Positions 1 through 8,407 of a DNA stretch of 64,000 bases are shown piece by piece. The stretch spans positions 2,383,001 to 2,447,000 of the forward strand of contig NZ_CP160035.1 in NCBI RefSeq assembly GCF_040703125.1. The letters are read 5' to 3'. The DNA is from Flavobacterium ovatum. GTDB lineage: Bacteria; Bacteroidota; Bacteroidia; Flavobacteriales; Flavobacteriaceae. The notes under the pieces are model-generated. The model did not search any database, was not told the DNA's origin, and saw nothing but the letters and a program-made list of their open reading frames with translations. How positions within the stretch are numbered: position 1 is the stretch's first letter; every line of letters begins with the position of its first letter. Both the position numbers and the translations under genes were made by a program.

Positions 1-2815
1 AGTTTCCATTAAAATTGTTGATGGCTTGCTGTAACTCTTTGAATGTTTCAATTCCTTTATAATGTTTGTCGTTTATTTCCGAAATAATTGCAACAGCCGT
101 TTTTGTATCTTCAATTTTGTTTGTTGCATCAGAAAAATGAATTTGAATACTTGTGAAAGTTTCTGATTTTTTAAACTCTAGAAACTTGTTTTCATCAATC
201 TCAAATTCGTTTCTTTTTGATTGAATGTTCTCAACTATTTCTTTTTGATTGCTGTATTTTTCTTCTAATTTTTTAATTTCAATTTTATGTTCAGTTTCAA
301 AAGCATTTTGCTTTTTTTCTAAGCTTAATTTATTAGCTTTCAGTTCTGGTATTTTATCAAAAAGTTCTCTTTTATCTTTTTCAAATTCAATAACGATACG
401 TTCGTTAATAGTTATAAAATCTAGCGAATTTGATAGTTCACCTAATCTAACGTCAATTAAATAAAGCCTTTTTGTATCAGCCCCTTTGTCATCTAATTCC
501 GAAGTTTGTTGTTTTTTTAGTTCCAGAATTCTATAGTCACACTCTTTTTTATTTGCTAAAATTGCAGTTGAAATTACTTCAATTTTTGTGTTCTTTATCG
601 TATTTAGATTTGAAATTTCAGTATCTCGTTCTTTTTCTTTTAAAGTGACTTTTCGATCAATTCCTTTTTTAATAATCTTTATTTGCTCTTGTGCTTTAAT
701 TTTTTGAGAGGCTATTTTATCCAATTCACTTTCTAAACTACTTAGAATTATTCCTTTTTCCTTTTGGGATTTTTCAATCCACTCATTCCATTCAATTTTG
801 TTTTTCTTTAGTTTTTCTTCAACTTGAGTAATATTGTATTCATTTTCCGCTATACTATCTTTTAAGTCTTTTATAATTTTCTGAAATTTAGTTTTAAGTT
901 TAAGCAAATTACCATCTTTATCGATGGTGGTTTGCTTAATAGTTTTTTGAATATCCTTAATCTTATTTTGAAGTTCTTCAATTTCAAGATTATAATATTT
1001 TACCGTTTTAATTCTGCTTTTCAAAGCATTTAAATTCAGTTCTACGCCAAAAAAAGTATTCGCATTTTTATCAATTAATTGTGGGTTTAAGTCCGAAATA
1101 AATAAGACGTTGTCTTCATCAATAACTTTTCCAATTGTGTTTTCCCAGTTAGGAATTGTATCGTTTAGCCAACCATAAAGTGACGATTTACTTTGCTTGA
1201 TTTTATTTTGAATGACCTCAATTTCTTTTTCGAATTTTTGATTTTTTTCAATTTCTTTTTCAATGGAAACAGTATGATTTCTTTCGATATCTTTTGTTTC
1301 TAATTCCCATTCTTTTCGAATGTTTTGCGATTTGTTTTTTGAATTTGAAATGATAGAAGTAGCCGTATTCAGTTGACCATTCAGTGTTTCTTTTTCTCCT
1401 TTGCATTTTTCAATTTCTGCAACAAAAAAGCTCTGATGTTTCAGTTCTGATTTTTTGTTCTTAAAACGATTCTCTTCATTTTCTATACTTTTTAATTCAT
1501 TCGAAGCTTTTTCTTGTTCCGCTTTATGATCCCCTTTAATTTGTGAAATCAATAACTGATATCTATCGATTAATGAAGATTTTTCTTCACTAAATGAACT
1601 TTGAATATTATTCTTTTCCGCGTTTTGAGTATTGGTATATTCTTGATGTTGGTTTTGTACCTGAGCTAATAATGCTTCATATTTTTGAGTAATCAATCCG
1701 AATGAAGAGGTGAGAATATTTTTTTCTTCTACTAAGGTTTTTTGTTCATTCGTTAAAGTGCTTTTCTGTGCTACTTTTTCAATTAAATCAGTAATATTTT
1801 GATTGTTGTATTCGGTTTGTTTGTCGCCTGCTTTGGTTAATTCTTTCTTGATATAATCTATCTCTGAAATTATTTTCTGTTCTCTTTTTAAATGAAGGTC
1901 TTGTAAGTTTTCCTTCTTTTTAAAAATTGAAATAAGCGTATTGTTTTCATTCGAAAAGTTGGATAGCAATATAGGTTTATGGCTTTCAATATAAGACACT
2001 CTGGAATTCAAACTTGAAGCTAATTCTTTCTTTTCTCTATTCAAATAATTAAAAATCCTGTATTTTTCAATTACTCTTTCTGCTTGATTACGAACAATTA
2101 TTTGACCTTTTTTGTTTTTGTTAAACCATATTTTAATATCATTAATTTGTGTTTCAAAATCTCGTAAATGACTTTTATGATAGTTTTCAATATCGATTAT
2201 AAATTCGTCTTCATTTAAAGAATTTATAATGGTGTCTTTAATGAATTTAGCCTCTAAATTAGAGTTCAACAATACATTTTGGATGGTTCTAGGGATATTT
2301 TGGTATTGCTTGCTTTCAATTAAAGCATATTTCCTGAATTCAGCATTTAATCCTTTATTATCACCATAAATTATCCTGCGAAAATCTTCATAATTTGAAA
2401 TCAAGGGCGTATAGTGAATTTCTTTTCCAAACGAATTTCTAATCTTTTCCCAATTTTCAAATGCTCGATTATTGTCATCAACAAAACTTTCACTTTTGTA
2501 TTCCGAATCAAAAAATCGAAAAGCAACTTTACCGTTTACTTTGTAAGCTAAAACACAAAATGGTATACTATCTTTTACCACTTCATAGATAATGTAGGAG
2601 TTTTGATACTCAAAATAATAGTCATCAAAACCTTTTTTTTCTCTTGGAATACCCAATTTCGTTTTATTGGCATTGTAAAAAAACAAAATAGCTCGAAGCA
2701 AAGTGCTTTTTCCAACACCTTGTGTACCGATTAAATGGGTGTTTCCGTCTAATTCAATTTCAGCATATTTTATAGATGCGCTGTTGATAAAAACTATTTT
2801 ATTCAGGTATCTCAT
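1..2815 (-). CDS. SMC/MukB-like coiled-coil ATPase of a Wadjet/MksBEF-type system (JetC/MksB-like), 3' end missing
   Basis: The reading frame is open from an ATG at 2815 to the window edge (about 938 codons) and has no stop. Residues 30-38 are a Walker A motif, GTQGVGKST, directly after an N-terminal beta-strand region, as in SMC/MukB/Rad50 ATPases. About 200-540 and 600-930 are Lys/Glu-rich heptad-like coiled coils. Between them is a non-coiled block containing SLYGWL and ENTIGKVIDED, which I read as a hinge. The start overlaps the preceding gene by 17 bp, so translation is probably coupled. In Wadjet systems this subunit extrudes DNA loops and, with a nuclease subunit JetD, removes plasmids. 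The C-terminal ATPase half and any JetD gene would lie left of the window. Another SbcC/MukB-like ATPase cannot be excluded. Confidence 0.7.
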   Translation of the reverse strand, partial: MRYLNKIVFINSASIKYAEIELDGNTHLIGTQGVGKSTLLRAILFFYNANKTKLGIPREKKGFDDYYFEYQNSYIIYEVVKDSIPFCVLAYKVNGKVAFRFFDSEYKSESFVDDNNRAFENWEKIRNSFGKEIHYTPLISNYEDFRRIIYGDNKGLNAEFRKYALIESKQYQNIPRTIQNVLLNSNLEAKFIKDTIINSLNEDEFIIDIENYHKSHLRDFETQINDIKIWFNKNKKGQIIVRNQAERVIEKYRIFNYLNREKKELASSLNSRVSYIESHKPILLSNFSNENNTLISIFKKKENLQDLHLKREQKIISEIDYIKKELTKAGDKQTEYNNQNITDLIEKVAQKSTLTNEQKTLVEEKNILTSSFGLITQKYEALLAQVQNQHQEYTNTQNAEKNNIQSSFSEEKSSLIDRYQLLISQIKGDHKAEQEKASNELKSIENEENRFKNKKSELKHQSFFVAEIEKCKGEKETLNGQLNTATSIISNSKNKSQNIRKEWELETKDIERNHTVSIEKEIEKNQKFEKEIEVIQNKIKQSKSSLYGWLNDTIPNWENTIGKVIDEDNVLFISDLNPQLIDKNANTFFGVELNLNALKSRIKTVKYYNLEIEELQNKIKDIQKTIKQTTIDKDGNLLKLKTKFQKIIKDLKDSIAENEYNITQVEEKLKKNKIEWNEWIEKSQKEKGIILSSLESELDKIASQKIKAQEQIKIIKKGIDRKVTLKEKERDTEISNLNTIKNTKIEVISTAILANKKECDYRILELKKQQTSELDDKGADTKRLYLIDVRLGELSNSLDFITINERIVIEFEKDKRELFDKIPELKANKLSLEKKQNAFETEHKIEIKKLEEKYSNQKEIVENIQSKRNEFEIDENKFLEFKKSETFTSIQIHFSDATNKIEDTKTAVAIISEINDKHYKGIETFKELQQAINNFNGN

Positions 2816-3368
2816 TTTCTATTTCTTCAGGAATATTAATAGTCGTAATGATGTCTTTTAGGTAATTGAAAGAAGTTAAAACTTTGTAGGTTTCAGAAAT
2901 CTCATTTTCTAAAGAGATGAAATTATCCTTTTCTAATTTTTCAATTATTTTTTTAATTCGATCATAGTTCTTTTGCTCTCCACTTATTTTTTTAAGATTT
3001 TCTAATTTCGTCTTTAAATCTGCATTGTTTTTTAATTGGTTTACAATATCCGCAGGGGAAAACCGAAAACCAACATCAAAAGAGGAATCAAAAGTTTTGA
3101 AGAAATCTAGTATATCAATCCAATTAAATGCTTTTTCCAATTTTCTGTCTAAGTCGACATTATTTTCAACACGACTAAAATAAAAATATTCGTTTCCTTG
3201 TTCTAAAATATAATTTATTTGATAAAAATACTCGTGTAAATCTTCAAAGGTATCTTGTTCTTCGAGTACTTTATAAAGCGTTTGAATGTGTTCATTTGGA
3301 CTGTTAGAACAGATAAATTGTCCTCTGCGGAGCACATCAAATATTTCTGAAGTATATTTTGTAATCAT
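2799..3368 (-). CDS. Small accessory subunit of condensin-type system (JetB/MksE-like)
   Basis: This 189-residue soluble protein has no signal peptide and is acidic and helix-rich. I recognise no strong motif. The call rests on size and gene order: a kleisin-like protein of about 400 residues, then a small protein of about 190, then a large SMC-like ATPase, all overlapping or nearly so. This is the JetA-JetB-JetC (MksF-MksE-MksB) arrangement. MukE/JetB proteins are winged-helix subunits that bind the kleisin and the SMC heads. The gene starts 5 bp after the upstream gene ends and overlaps the ATPase gene by 17 bp. Function is inferred from context; a profile search against MukE/DUF4194 would decide. 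Confidence 0.55.
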   Translation of the reverse strand: MITKYTSEIFDVLRRGQFICSNSPNEHIQTLYKVLEEQDTFEDLHEYFYQINYILEQGNEYFYFSRVENNVDLDRKLEKAFNWIDILDFFKTFDSSFDVGFRFSPADIVNQLKNNADLKTKLENLKKISGEQKNYDRIKKIIEKLEKDNFISLENEISETYKVLTSFNYLKDIITTINIPEEIENEIPE

Positions 3369-3373
3369 AAGTA

Positions 3374-4570
3374 TTATTTGGAATATACGATGGCGTATTC
3401 TATATCGTTTGTTTTTTGAAAACCATCTTCAATAACTAATTCTTGTTCGTATTGAGAAATAATTTGGCAAAAAATAGTTACTCGCTCATCAAAATCAACT
3501 TCTTTCTGGAAGTCATAATGAAGAATAAAATTGAACAAATTATCGCTAGTTGCAACAAATTTGTTTCTAATTTCTTCCAAATTAATCATCACTTCACTTT
3601 CAATACTGTTTTCAAGGTATTCATCCGAAATTCTATCGGCAAGAGCGGGTTTGTTTTGTTTTCTGTTTTTATGATTTTTTGCAATTCTTTTAATTGCTTC
3701 AAAAGCTTTTTCGTTTTCTCTGAGAAAATCTAATGATAAGTTTAAAGGTTCAGTTAATCTCGTTTCAAAAATGACTTGATTTTTAGTGGCTATTATTTGC
3801 TTAGTATCTGTTTCTGCTTCAATTGTAAAATGATCTTTTAGATATTTTAGTTTTCGAAGCTTTTCTGAAAATTTCCCTTGATGTTTAATTTGATTTAGAT
3901 AATCAATAATTTGTTTTTCTATTTCAATCAAGTTATGTGAGCATTCTCCTAATTGATGTTTTAACTCAATAATAATCCTGTTTAACTCTTCATCTAATGC
4001 TCTGTTGAAAAACGTAATTTCATCTTCTTTAATCAGTTTTAAAGTATGATCAATAAGGTTTTCAACTACTTTTCTTTTTATATCTAGATTTTCAAGCTTT
4101 AATTGTTTGTTTTTATAATTTGTTTCATTTTTAAAAGTATTCTCGATATTTCGTCTCAAATCCACTACACTTCGAAGTGTAATAATTCCCATTTTTCTGA
4201 AAGTTTTTTTGATAAATCGAAGATAGCTGTACTTTTTGTTATCGTTATTTTCGTTTAAAAAGTAATCAATGTTTTCTCTAATATTTTTGATGTTTTCATC
4301 AATATAAGACAAGTTGATTTCTTCGTTAACATCCAAAATCTGTTCAAAGAATTCTAAAAATTGATCGTCAAGTTCTAAAAGCCCTCCGTTTTCTCTTATA
4401 ACTGATCTTTCTATCAAATACTGAATACGGTTTTCATCATAATCAACTAGCGAAACGGCATCACTGTATTTGTAATCAATAGATTTTCTTTTGCTAAACA
4501 TTTCAGAAATTAGTTTTTCCTCTCTTTTCAAAGCAGAAATTAATTCCTTAATGTCATTGAATGTATTCAT
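3374..4570 (-). CDS. Kleisin-like subunit of condensin-type system (JetA/MksF-like)
   Basis: The protein has 398 residues, is soluble, charged and mostly helical. The first 80 residues (ALKREEKLISEMF, then IQYLIERSVIRENGG) fit a winged-helix dimerisation domain. The middle, about 90-260, is a helical/coiled-coil region, and the C-terminus is again compact. This is the layout of MukF/MksF/JetA kleisins, which bridge the SMC heads. It is the first gene of the operon and lies about 65 bp downstream of a candidate promoter at 4637-4644. Sequence recognition is weak and the assignment depends on the three-gene order. Alternatives are an unrelated helical protein or the first gene of another SMC-like defence operon. 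Confidence 0.55.
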   Translation of the reverse strand: MNTFNDIKELISALKREEKLISEMFSKRKSIDYKYSDAVSLVDYDENRIQYLIERSVIRENGGLLELDDQFLEFFEQILDVNEEINLSYIDENIKNIRENIDYFLNENNDNKKYSYLRFIKKTFRKMGIITLRSVVDLRRNIENTFKNETNYKNKQLKLENLDIKRKVVENLIDHTLKLIKEDEITFFNRALDEELNRIIIELKHQLGECSHNLIEIEKQIIDYLNQIKHQGKFSEKLRKLKYLKDHFTIEAETDTKQIIATKNQVIFETRLTEPLNLSLDFLRENEKAFEAIKRIAKNHKNRKQNKPALADRISDEYLENSIESEVMINLEEIRNKFVATSDNLFNFILHYDFQKEVDFDERVTIFCQIISQYEQELVIEDGFQKTNDIEYAIVYSK

Positions 4571-4614
4571 CTATTTGATCTTTATTTTACTAATTTGAGA
4601 TATTTATGTAAGAG

Positions 4615-4663
4615 AATCACTTAAAATATATTAAATCAAATATAATATTTATTTTAAGTGATT
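4615..4663 (-). promoter_or_regulatory. Promoter of the condensin-type operon inside a 14-bp perfect inverted repeat
   Basis: The arms AATCACTTAAAATA (4615-4628) and its exact reverse complement (4650-4663) flank a minus-strand TATATTTG at 4637-4644, a match to the Bacteroidota -7 consensus TANNTTTG. Transcription would start near 4630, about 60 nt before the kleisin-like gene. The geometry suggests an operator for a dimeric regulator, or a cruciform. There is no T-run that would make it a terminator of the neighbouring kinase fragment. Confidence 0.5.
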
Positions 4664-4735
4664 GGTTAAGAATCTAATATTTTTGCCATAATTTATATTA
4701 AGTTAAATATTGAATTGATAGTTTCAATTTTTATT

Positions 4736-5080
4736 TCATGAATACTTTTGATTCATCATTAAGGTATGAAGATTAAACATTACATTAATTTTTGTTCCCT
4801 TTCCTTTAACTGATTCAATTTTAAATTCACCTTTGAGGGATTTTACCCTTTCATTCAAATTAATTAAACCAATTCCATTTTTTTTATGGTTAACGTCGAA
4901 ACCGTCACCGTCATCTATAATATTTAATTCTAAAAAATTATGCAGTATAATTGTAATAGTACAATTTTTGGCATGTGCATATTTACTAACATTTAAAATA
5001 GACTCTTGGATTATTCTATACATATTTATCTTGTAAATATTTGGTATTGATAACCATTCGATCTGTGGTGGTCTAACCCC
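4736..5080 (-). pseudogene. C-terminal fragment of a NarX/DesK-type sensor histidine kinase
   Basis: The frame is open from 5080 to 4736 and encodes the ATP-binding half of an HPK7-type kinase. PPQIEWLSIP is followed by MYRIIQES (the N-box region, with ILNVSKYAHA), then DDGDGFD (G1 box), NGIGLINLNERVKSL and KGKGTKI (G2). The sensor domain, membrane segments and phospho-accepting His are missing. The frame is interrupted by a stop at 5081-5083, at the border of transposase-derived DNA, and the upstream half is not found on the far side of the IS cluster. An internal ATG at 5023 could give 95 residues, but this is a truncated gene. No partner response regulator is present. Confidence 0.8.
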
Positions 5081-5665
5081 CTAATAATCGGACTTTAACA
5101 TTTTAGGTTTTACAAACATAGTAAATTATTAAATATCTTTGCCTAGCAAGGAACAAACGACGGCGAGTTTTATACCGATGTTTGTAGAAATGTTTCAGGC
5201 CTGACCATTTCGTTTTTATTAAAATTTAGTTCATCCGCCCAAAAAGGCGGAATCTCTAAATTTTGCAAGGAACTGCACTTCCAGCTCGTATTGCCCGATA
5301 TTTGGTTGTATGGAATTTTGAGTTTAAAGTTTATTTTTCGTTTTATTTCGTCTCTTTTTTGTTCTATTAGGTCTTTGTTCCAACATTCTAAAAAGATATT
5401 CGGAGGTAAATTACAAACAGACGAATGCAATCGTTGATTGTTGTATTTTTCATAAAAAAGAGTTAGAAGCTGCTCCAATTCGTCGATTGTCCAAAAATGA
5501 AATGGGCGTAGTTTTTTTGCTAAAATAGCGTGAAAACTTTCAATGTGTCCGTTTTCTTGTGGTGTGTATGGGTGTGTAAAGACTTGATTTAAATGGTTTT
5601 CTTTGAAAAAATCCTGAATCGTTTTTGCTGAAAACCTACTGTCATTGTGGAAATTCCAGCTATAT
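5081..5665 (-). pseudogene. Remnant of an IS3/IS481-type insertion sequence: C-terminal half of a DDE transposase
   Basis: The frame ending at 5170 encodes the end of an rve-type integrase core: NDSRFSAKTIQDFF, then the motif TPQENGHIESFHA, which carries the catalytic Glu, then YNNQRLHSS, typical of IS3/IS481 transposases. The first Asp and the N-terminal DNA-binding part are missing. The frame runs upstream into the terminal repeats of the IS21-type element, which artificially supplies the first 30 or so residues. The IS21 element therefore cut this gene. The missing half is not on the other side (8275 onward), so a deletion or a recombination between IS copies followed. Confidence 0.8.
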
Positions 5666-5745
5666 TGACCACCCAATTCCAATTTAAAGTGATCACCTGA
5701 TTCCAATTCAAAATGACCACCTAATTCCGGAGCAAAATGACCATC
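5666..5745. repeat. Left terminal multiple repeats of the IS21-type element
   Basis: Four octamers (TGACCACC, TGATCACC, TGACCACC, TGACCATC) lie exactly 24 bp apart, separated by AATTCCAATT-like spacers. The second and fourth copies each carry a one-base change. They are the inverted counterparts of the four copies at the right end. Confidence 0.85.
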
Positions 5746-5809
5746 TCCATTTTTCATTAAAAACTACTTTTTTTCATCTGTTAATTAGTATTCAAATATA
5801 CTTAAAATA

Positions 5810-6547
5810 TTATCCCTTGTTTATGCTTTTTTTCTTTCTCATAGATTCTCCATGGAGTTCGATTCGGTGAGATTGATGTATTAGCCTATCCAAAATTGCA
5901 TCAGCTATGGTTTTCTCTCCAATGATGTCATACCAACCTTGCACTGGGATCTGCGATGTTACAATAATAGAACCATTGTTATGCCTGTCTTCAATGATTT
6001 CTAAAAGGGTAATTCGATTGTGACTATCTAATGCCTGGAGTCCAAAATCATCCAAAATAATAACATCTTGCCTTTCAATTTTAGCCAATTCTCGCAGATA
6101 AGAACCATCTGCTTTGGCCATTTTTAATTTAGCGAACAACTTCGAAGTATTAAAATAGCTTACTTTATAGCCTTGTATACAGGCTTGATAACCTAATGCG
6201 GTGCCTAAATAACTTTTGCCCACACCAGTGCTTCCGGTGATTAAAATATTTTCATTTTTTTCTACAAATTCACATTCTGCCAGACGCAGTATGGTGTTTC
6301 GATCCAGATTACGAGTCTGGTCAAAATGGATACTTTCAATATTTGATTTGTAATGGAATCGGGCGTTGGTGATACTGCGAGCAATACGCTGATTGTGCCT
6401 TTCATCCCATTCGGCATCAATAAGCATTGATACAAACTGATCGAGTGTGTAATGGTCTGTTTTTCCGCTTTCAATGGCCGTTTTAAAAGCATTATGCATG
6501 CCATAAAGCTTCATTTGTTTCATTTTTGTTACTGTAGATTCATTCAT
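5810..6547 (-). CDS. istB: IS21-family transposition helper ATPase IstB
   Basis: The protein has 245 residues, the normal length for IstB. An N-terminal helical domain (NESTVTKMKQMKLYGM) is followed by a DnaC-like AAA+ core: Walker A GSTGVGKS at about 104-111, Walker B VIILDDFG at about 163-170, and IIVTSQIP as sensor region. IstB forms an ATP-dependent oligomer that bends target DNA and licenses the IstA transposase. It starts 16 bp after istA ends, so the two are co-transcribed. The gene looks intact. The KKKKSINKG-like basic tail is usual for the family. Confidence 0.96.
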   Translation of the reverse strand: MNESTVTKMKQMKLYGMHNAFKTAIESGKTDHYTLDQFVSMLIDAEWDERHNQRIARSITNARFHYKSNIESIHFDQTRNLDRNTILRLAECEFVEKNENILITGSTGVGKSYLGTALGYQACIQGYKVSYFNTSKLFAKLKMAKADGSYLRELAKIERQDVIILDDFGLQALDSHNRITLLEIIEDRHNNGSIIVTSQIPVQGWYDIIGEKTIADAILDRLIHQSHRIELHGESMRKKKSINKG

Positions 6548-6563
6548 GATTACTTGGTTTTAA

Positions 6564-8111
6564 TTAATTATAATATTGTTTTCCTCTTATGTTACCGTGG
6601 ATAGGGAGTTCTTGCTCGGGTTCTTGCTCAAAATCAATATGGTCTAAGTTGTTTTCTAAGATGTTTTGTATGGTCTTAAAATTGTAAATCTTAAAATCAA
6701 GTGCCCGTTTACAGGCATTTATTAATCGCTGCTTACCAACCTTTTTTTCGAAGTTTAGTATTCCTAAACAACTTTTATAAGCCTGTTCAGGGTGGTTTCT
6801 GCTTTCGATTATTTGCAAAATATATTCTCCAACGGACTCATCAATACTAATAGCCCAATCAATGAAGCGAGCAGCGCTCCACTGGGCTACAAATTGATGC
6901 GTACTGGCTAAATGCTCTGGGATTGTGGTATAAACATACGGTTTGTAATTCCTTTGATGAATGGCTATCCGATTGTATTTGTAATAGATCTCTACCGTTG
7001 ATTTAGTATACAATAGTTTGGCTTTTTTCTTTACATATTGATACGGAACACTGTAATAATTTTTGTCTTGACTTAATTGAACATGCCCATTTTGCATGAT
7101 AGTAGCAAAGGATTGGTATTTGATTTCAAAGCGTTCTTGTGGCAGTGGGCGCAGTTTTTCTTTTTCATCTTCTAAAAATACTTCCAAGCGAGAATATGGG
7201 CGTCCCGTGAGTTTTCGACTATTATGGGTGTCTAATAAATCCCATATCTGCTGATTTAATTCTTCCAGAGAAAAGAATTTGGTTTCTTTTAGATTGACAT
7301 AAATTCTTCTGTATAATATCTTAACAGCCCCTTCAACTAACGACTTATCCCTAGGTTTATAGGCTCTGGCAGGCAAGATTGTAGTTTGATAATGTTCGGC
7401 TAAATCAGCTAAGGTTTCATTAATTGTGGGTTCAAAACGACTGCTTTTTATCACTGCAGATTTTAAGTTATCGGGAACAATTGCCGCTGGAGTGCCTTCG
7501 AAAAAACGCATAGCATTTTCTACAGAAGTGACGAAATCTTCTTTTTGTTGGCTTATAGAAGCTTCAGCATAAGTATATTGACTGGCTCCCAATATGGCTA
7601 CAAAAAATTGTACTTCTTTGATTTCCCCAGTGTCGTTATCAATAATGGAGAGTGTTTTTCCGGCATAATCCACATACATTTTATCACCAGCTTTGTGATT
7701 CATATGCATTACTGGATTGACTCGTTTACTCCATACTTTATAATGATGGGCAAATTGCGAACTCCTGTAACCATCAGGGTTTATGGCAATATATTGTTCC
7801 CACATATGTTGTATGGTAACACCAACTTTTTTTAGTTCACGCTCCATTTTAGGGAAAAAATTATGGAGTGTCTGTAATTTGGGATTAATTGATTCAACAG
7901 TAGTCTGTGAAAACAAAAGTTCTAGTTCAGCATCTGTTTTTTTATCAATTAATTCAAAGCTTAATCCGAGAACTTCAAATAAAGAAATATATTTCTTTAC
8001 CGTATTCCTGGAAAGGGATAAGTAGCTACTTATGAATAACTTACTCTTTCCATCACAATAGAATTTAATTACTTTTCTAATTTTACTCATGTCTGTTATT
8101 TTGTTTGCCAT
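6564..8111 (-). CDS. istA: IS21-family transposase IstA
   Basis: This 515-residue DDE transposase starts with a helix-turn-helix region (FYCDGKSKLFISSYLSLSRN, residues about 18-37). The rve integrase core has candidate catalytic residues in VDYAGKTL (first Asp), VPDNLKSAV (second Asp) and PRDKSLVEGAV (Glu). The C-terminal region ends in ELPIHGNIRGKQYYN. Length and architecture match full-length IstA, and there is no internal stop or frameshift. It lies about 85 bp inside the right terminal repeats. IstA cuts and joins the element ends with IstB. Confidence 0.95.
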   Translation of the reverse strand: MANKITDMSKIRKVIKFYCDGKSKLFISSYLSLSRNTVKKYISLFEVLGLSFELIDKKTDAELELLFSQTTVESINPKLQTLHNFFPKMERELKKVGVTIQHMWEQYIAINPDGYRSSQFAHHYKVWSKRVNPVMHMNHKAGDKMYVDYAGKTLSIIDNDTGEIKEVQFFVAILGASQYTYAEASISQQKEDFVTSVENAMRFFEGTPAAIVPDNLKSAVIKSSRFEPTINETLADLAEHYQTTILPARAYKPRDKSLVEGAVKILYRRIYVNLKETKFFSLEELNQQIWDLLDTHNSRKLTGRPYSRLEVFLEDEKEKLRPLPQERFEIKYQSFATIMQNGHVQLSQDKNYYSVPYQYVKKKAKLLYTKSTVEIYYKYNRIAIHQRNYKPYVYTTIPEHLASTHQFVAQWSAARFIDWAISIDESVGEYILQIIESRNHPEQAYKSCLGILNFEKKVGKQRLINACKRALDFKIYNFKTIQNILENNLDHIDFEQEPEQELPIHGNIRGKQYYN

Positions 8112-8195
8112 AATCCGTGTTTTTTTAAACGAATGTATGGTTCTAACAACATGAAAAAGTCAGTAGTTTTTAATAATCAATTTAACCCGAAATCA

Positions 8196-8274
8196 GGTGG
8201 TCAATTTGAACTGGAAAGTGGTGGTCAGTTTGCTCCGGAACTGGTGGTCAATTTACACTGGAAAGTGGTGGTCA
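8196..8274. repeat. Right terminal multiple repeats of the IS21-type element
   Basis: Four exact copies of GGTGGTCA at 8196, 8220, 8243 and 8267 are separated by AATTTGAACTGGAAAGT-like spacers. They are inverted relative to the left-end copies and mark the transposase-binding end next to istA. Confidence 0.88.
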
Positions 8275-8363
8275 ATTTGACTGGTTTTTCCAGGTTGTGC
8301 CTTAAAATCTTTAAGATTTAGAAAAAAACTTTATTCTGAAAAATAATAGAAATTGTTAAAATA

Positions 8364-8389
8364 GGCGACTACTTTTGTGAGTAGTCGCC
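8364..8389 (-). terminator. Terminator downstream of the DUF932 gene
   Basis: A perfect 10-bp GC-rich stem (GGCGACTACT / AGTAGTCGCC) with a 6-nt loop is followed by T-rich sequence on both strands. It lies 19 bp past the end of the minus-strand DUF932 gene and separates it from the IS21 element. Confidence 0.85.
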
Positions 8390-8407
8390 TTTAATTTTAA
8401 AGCCTTT

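Larger units (their letters stand above)
5666..8274 (-). mobile_element. IS21-family insertion sequence (about 2.6 kb)
   Basis: The element contains istA and istB in the usual order on the minus strand and is bounded by multiple terminal repeats. TGACCACC-type octamers start at 5666, 5690, 5714 and 5738 on the left. The inverse GGTGGTCA occurs at 8196, 8220, 8243 and 8267 on the right. The spacing is 23-24 bp, about two helical turns, typical of IS21 transposase binding sites. The outermost octamers define the limits given; the true ends may lie a few bases outside. I see no clear target duplication. Confidence 0.88.

Noticed and set aside
249..464. 71-codon forward frame at the left edge
   Set aside because: Antisense to the coiled-coil ATPase, whose frame is open through the entire stretch.
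8133..8321. Forward frame through the IS21 right end
   Set aside because: It only translates the terminal repeats (repeated GGQF words); no coding signal.
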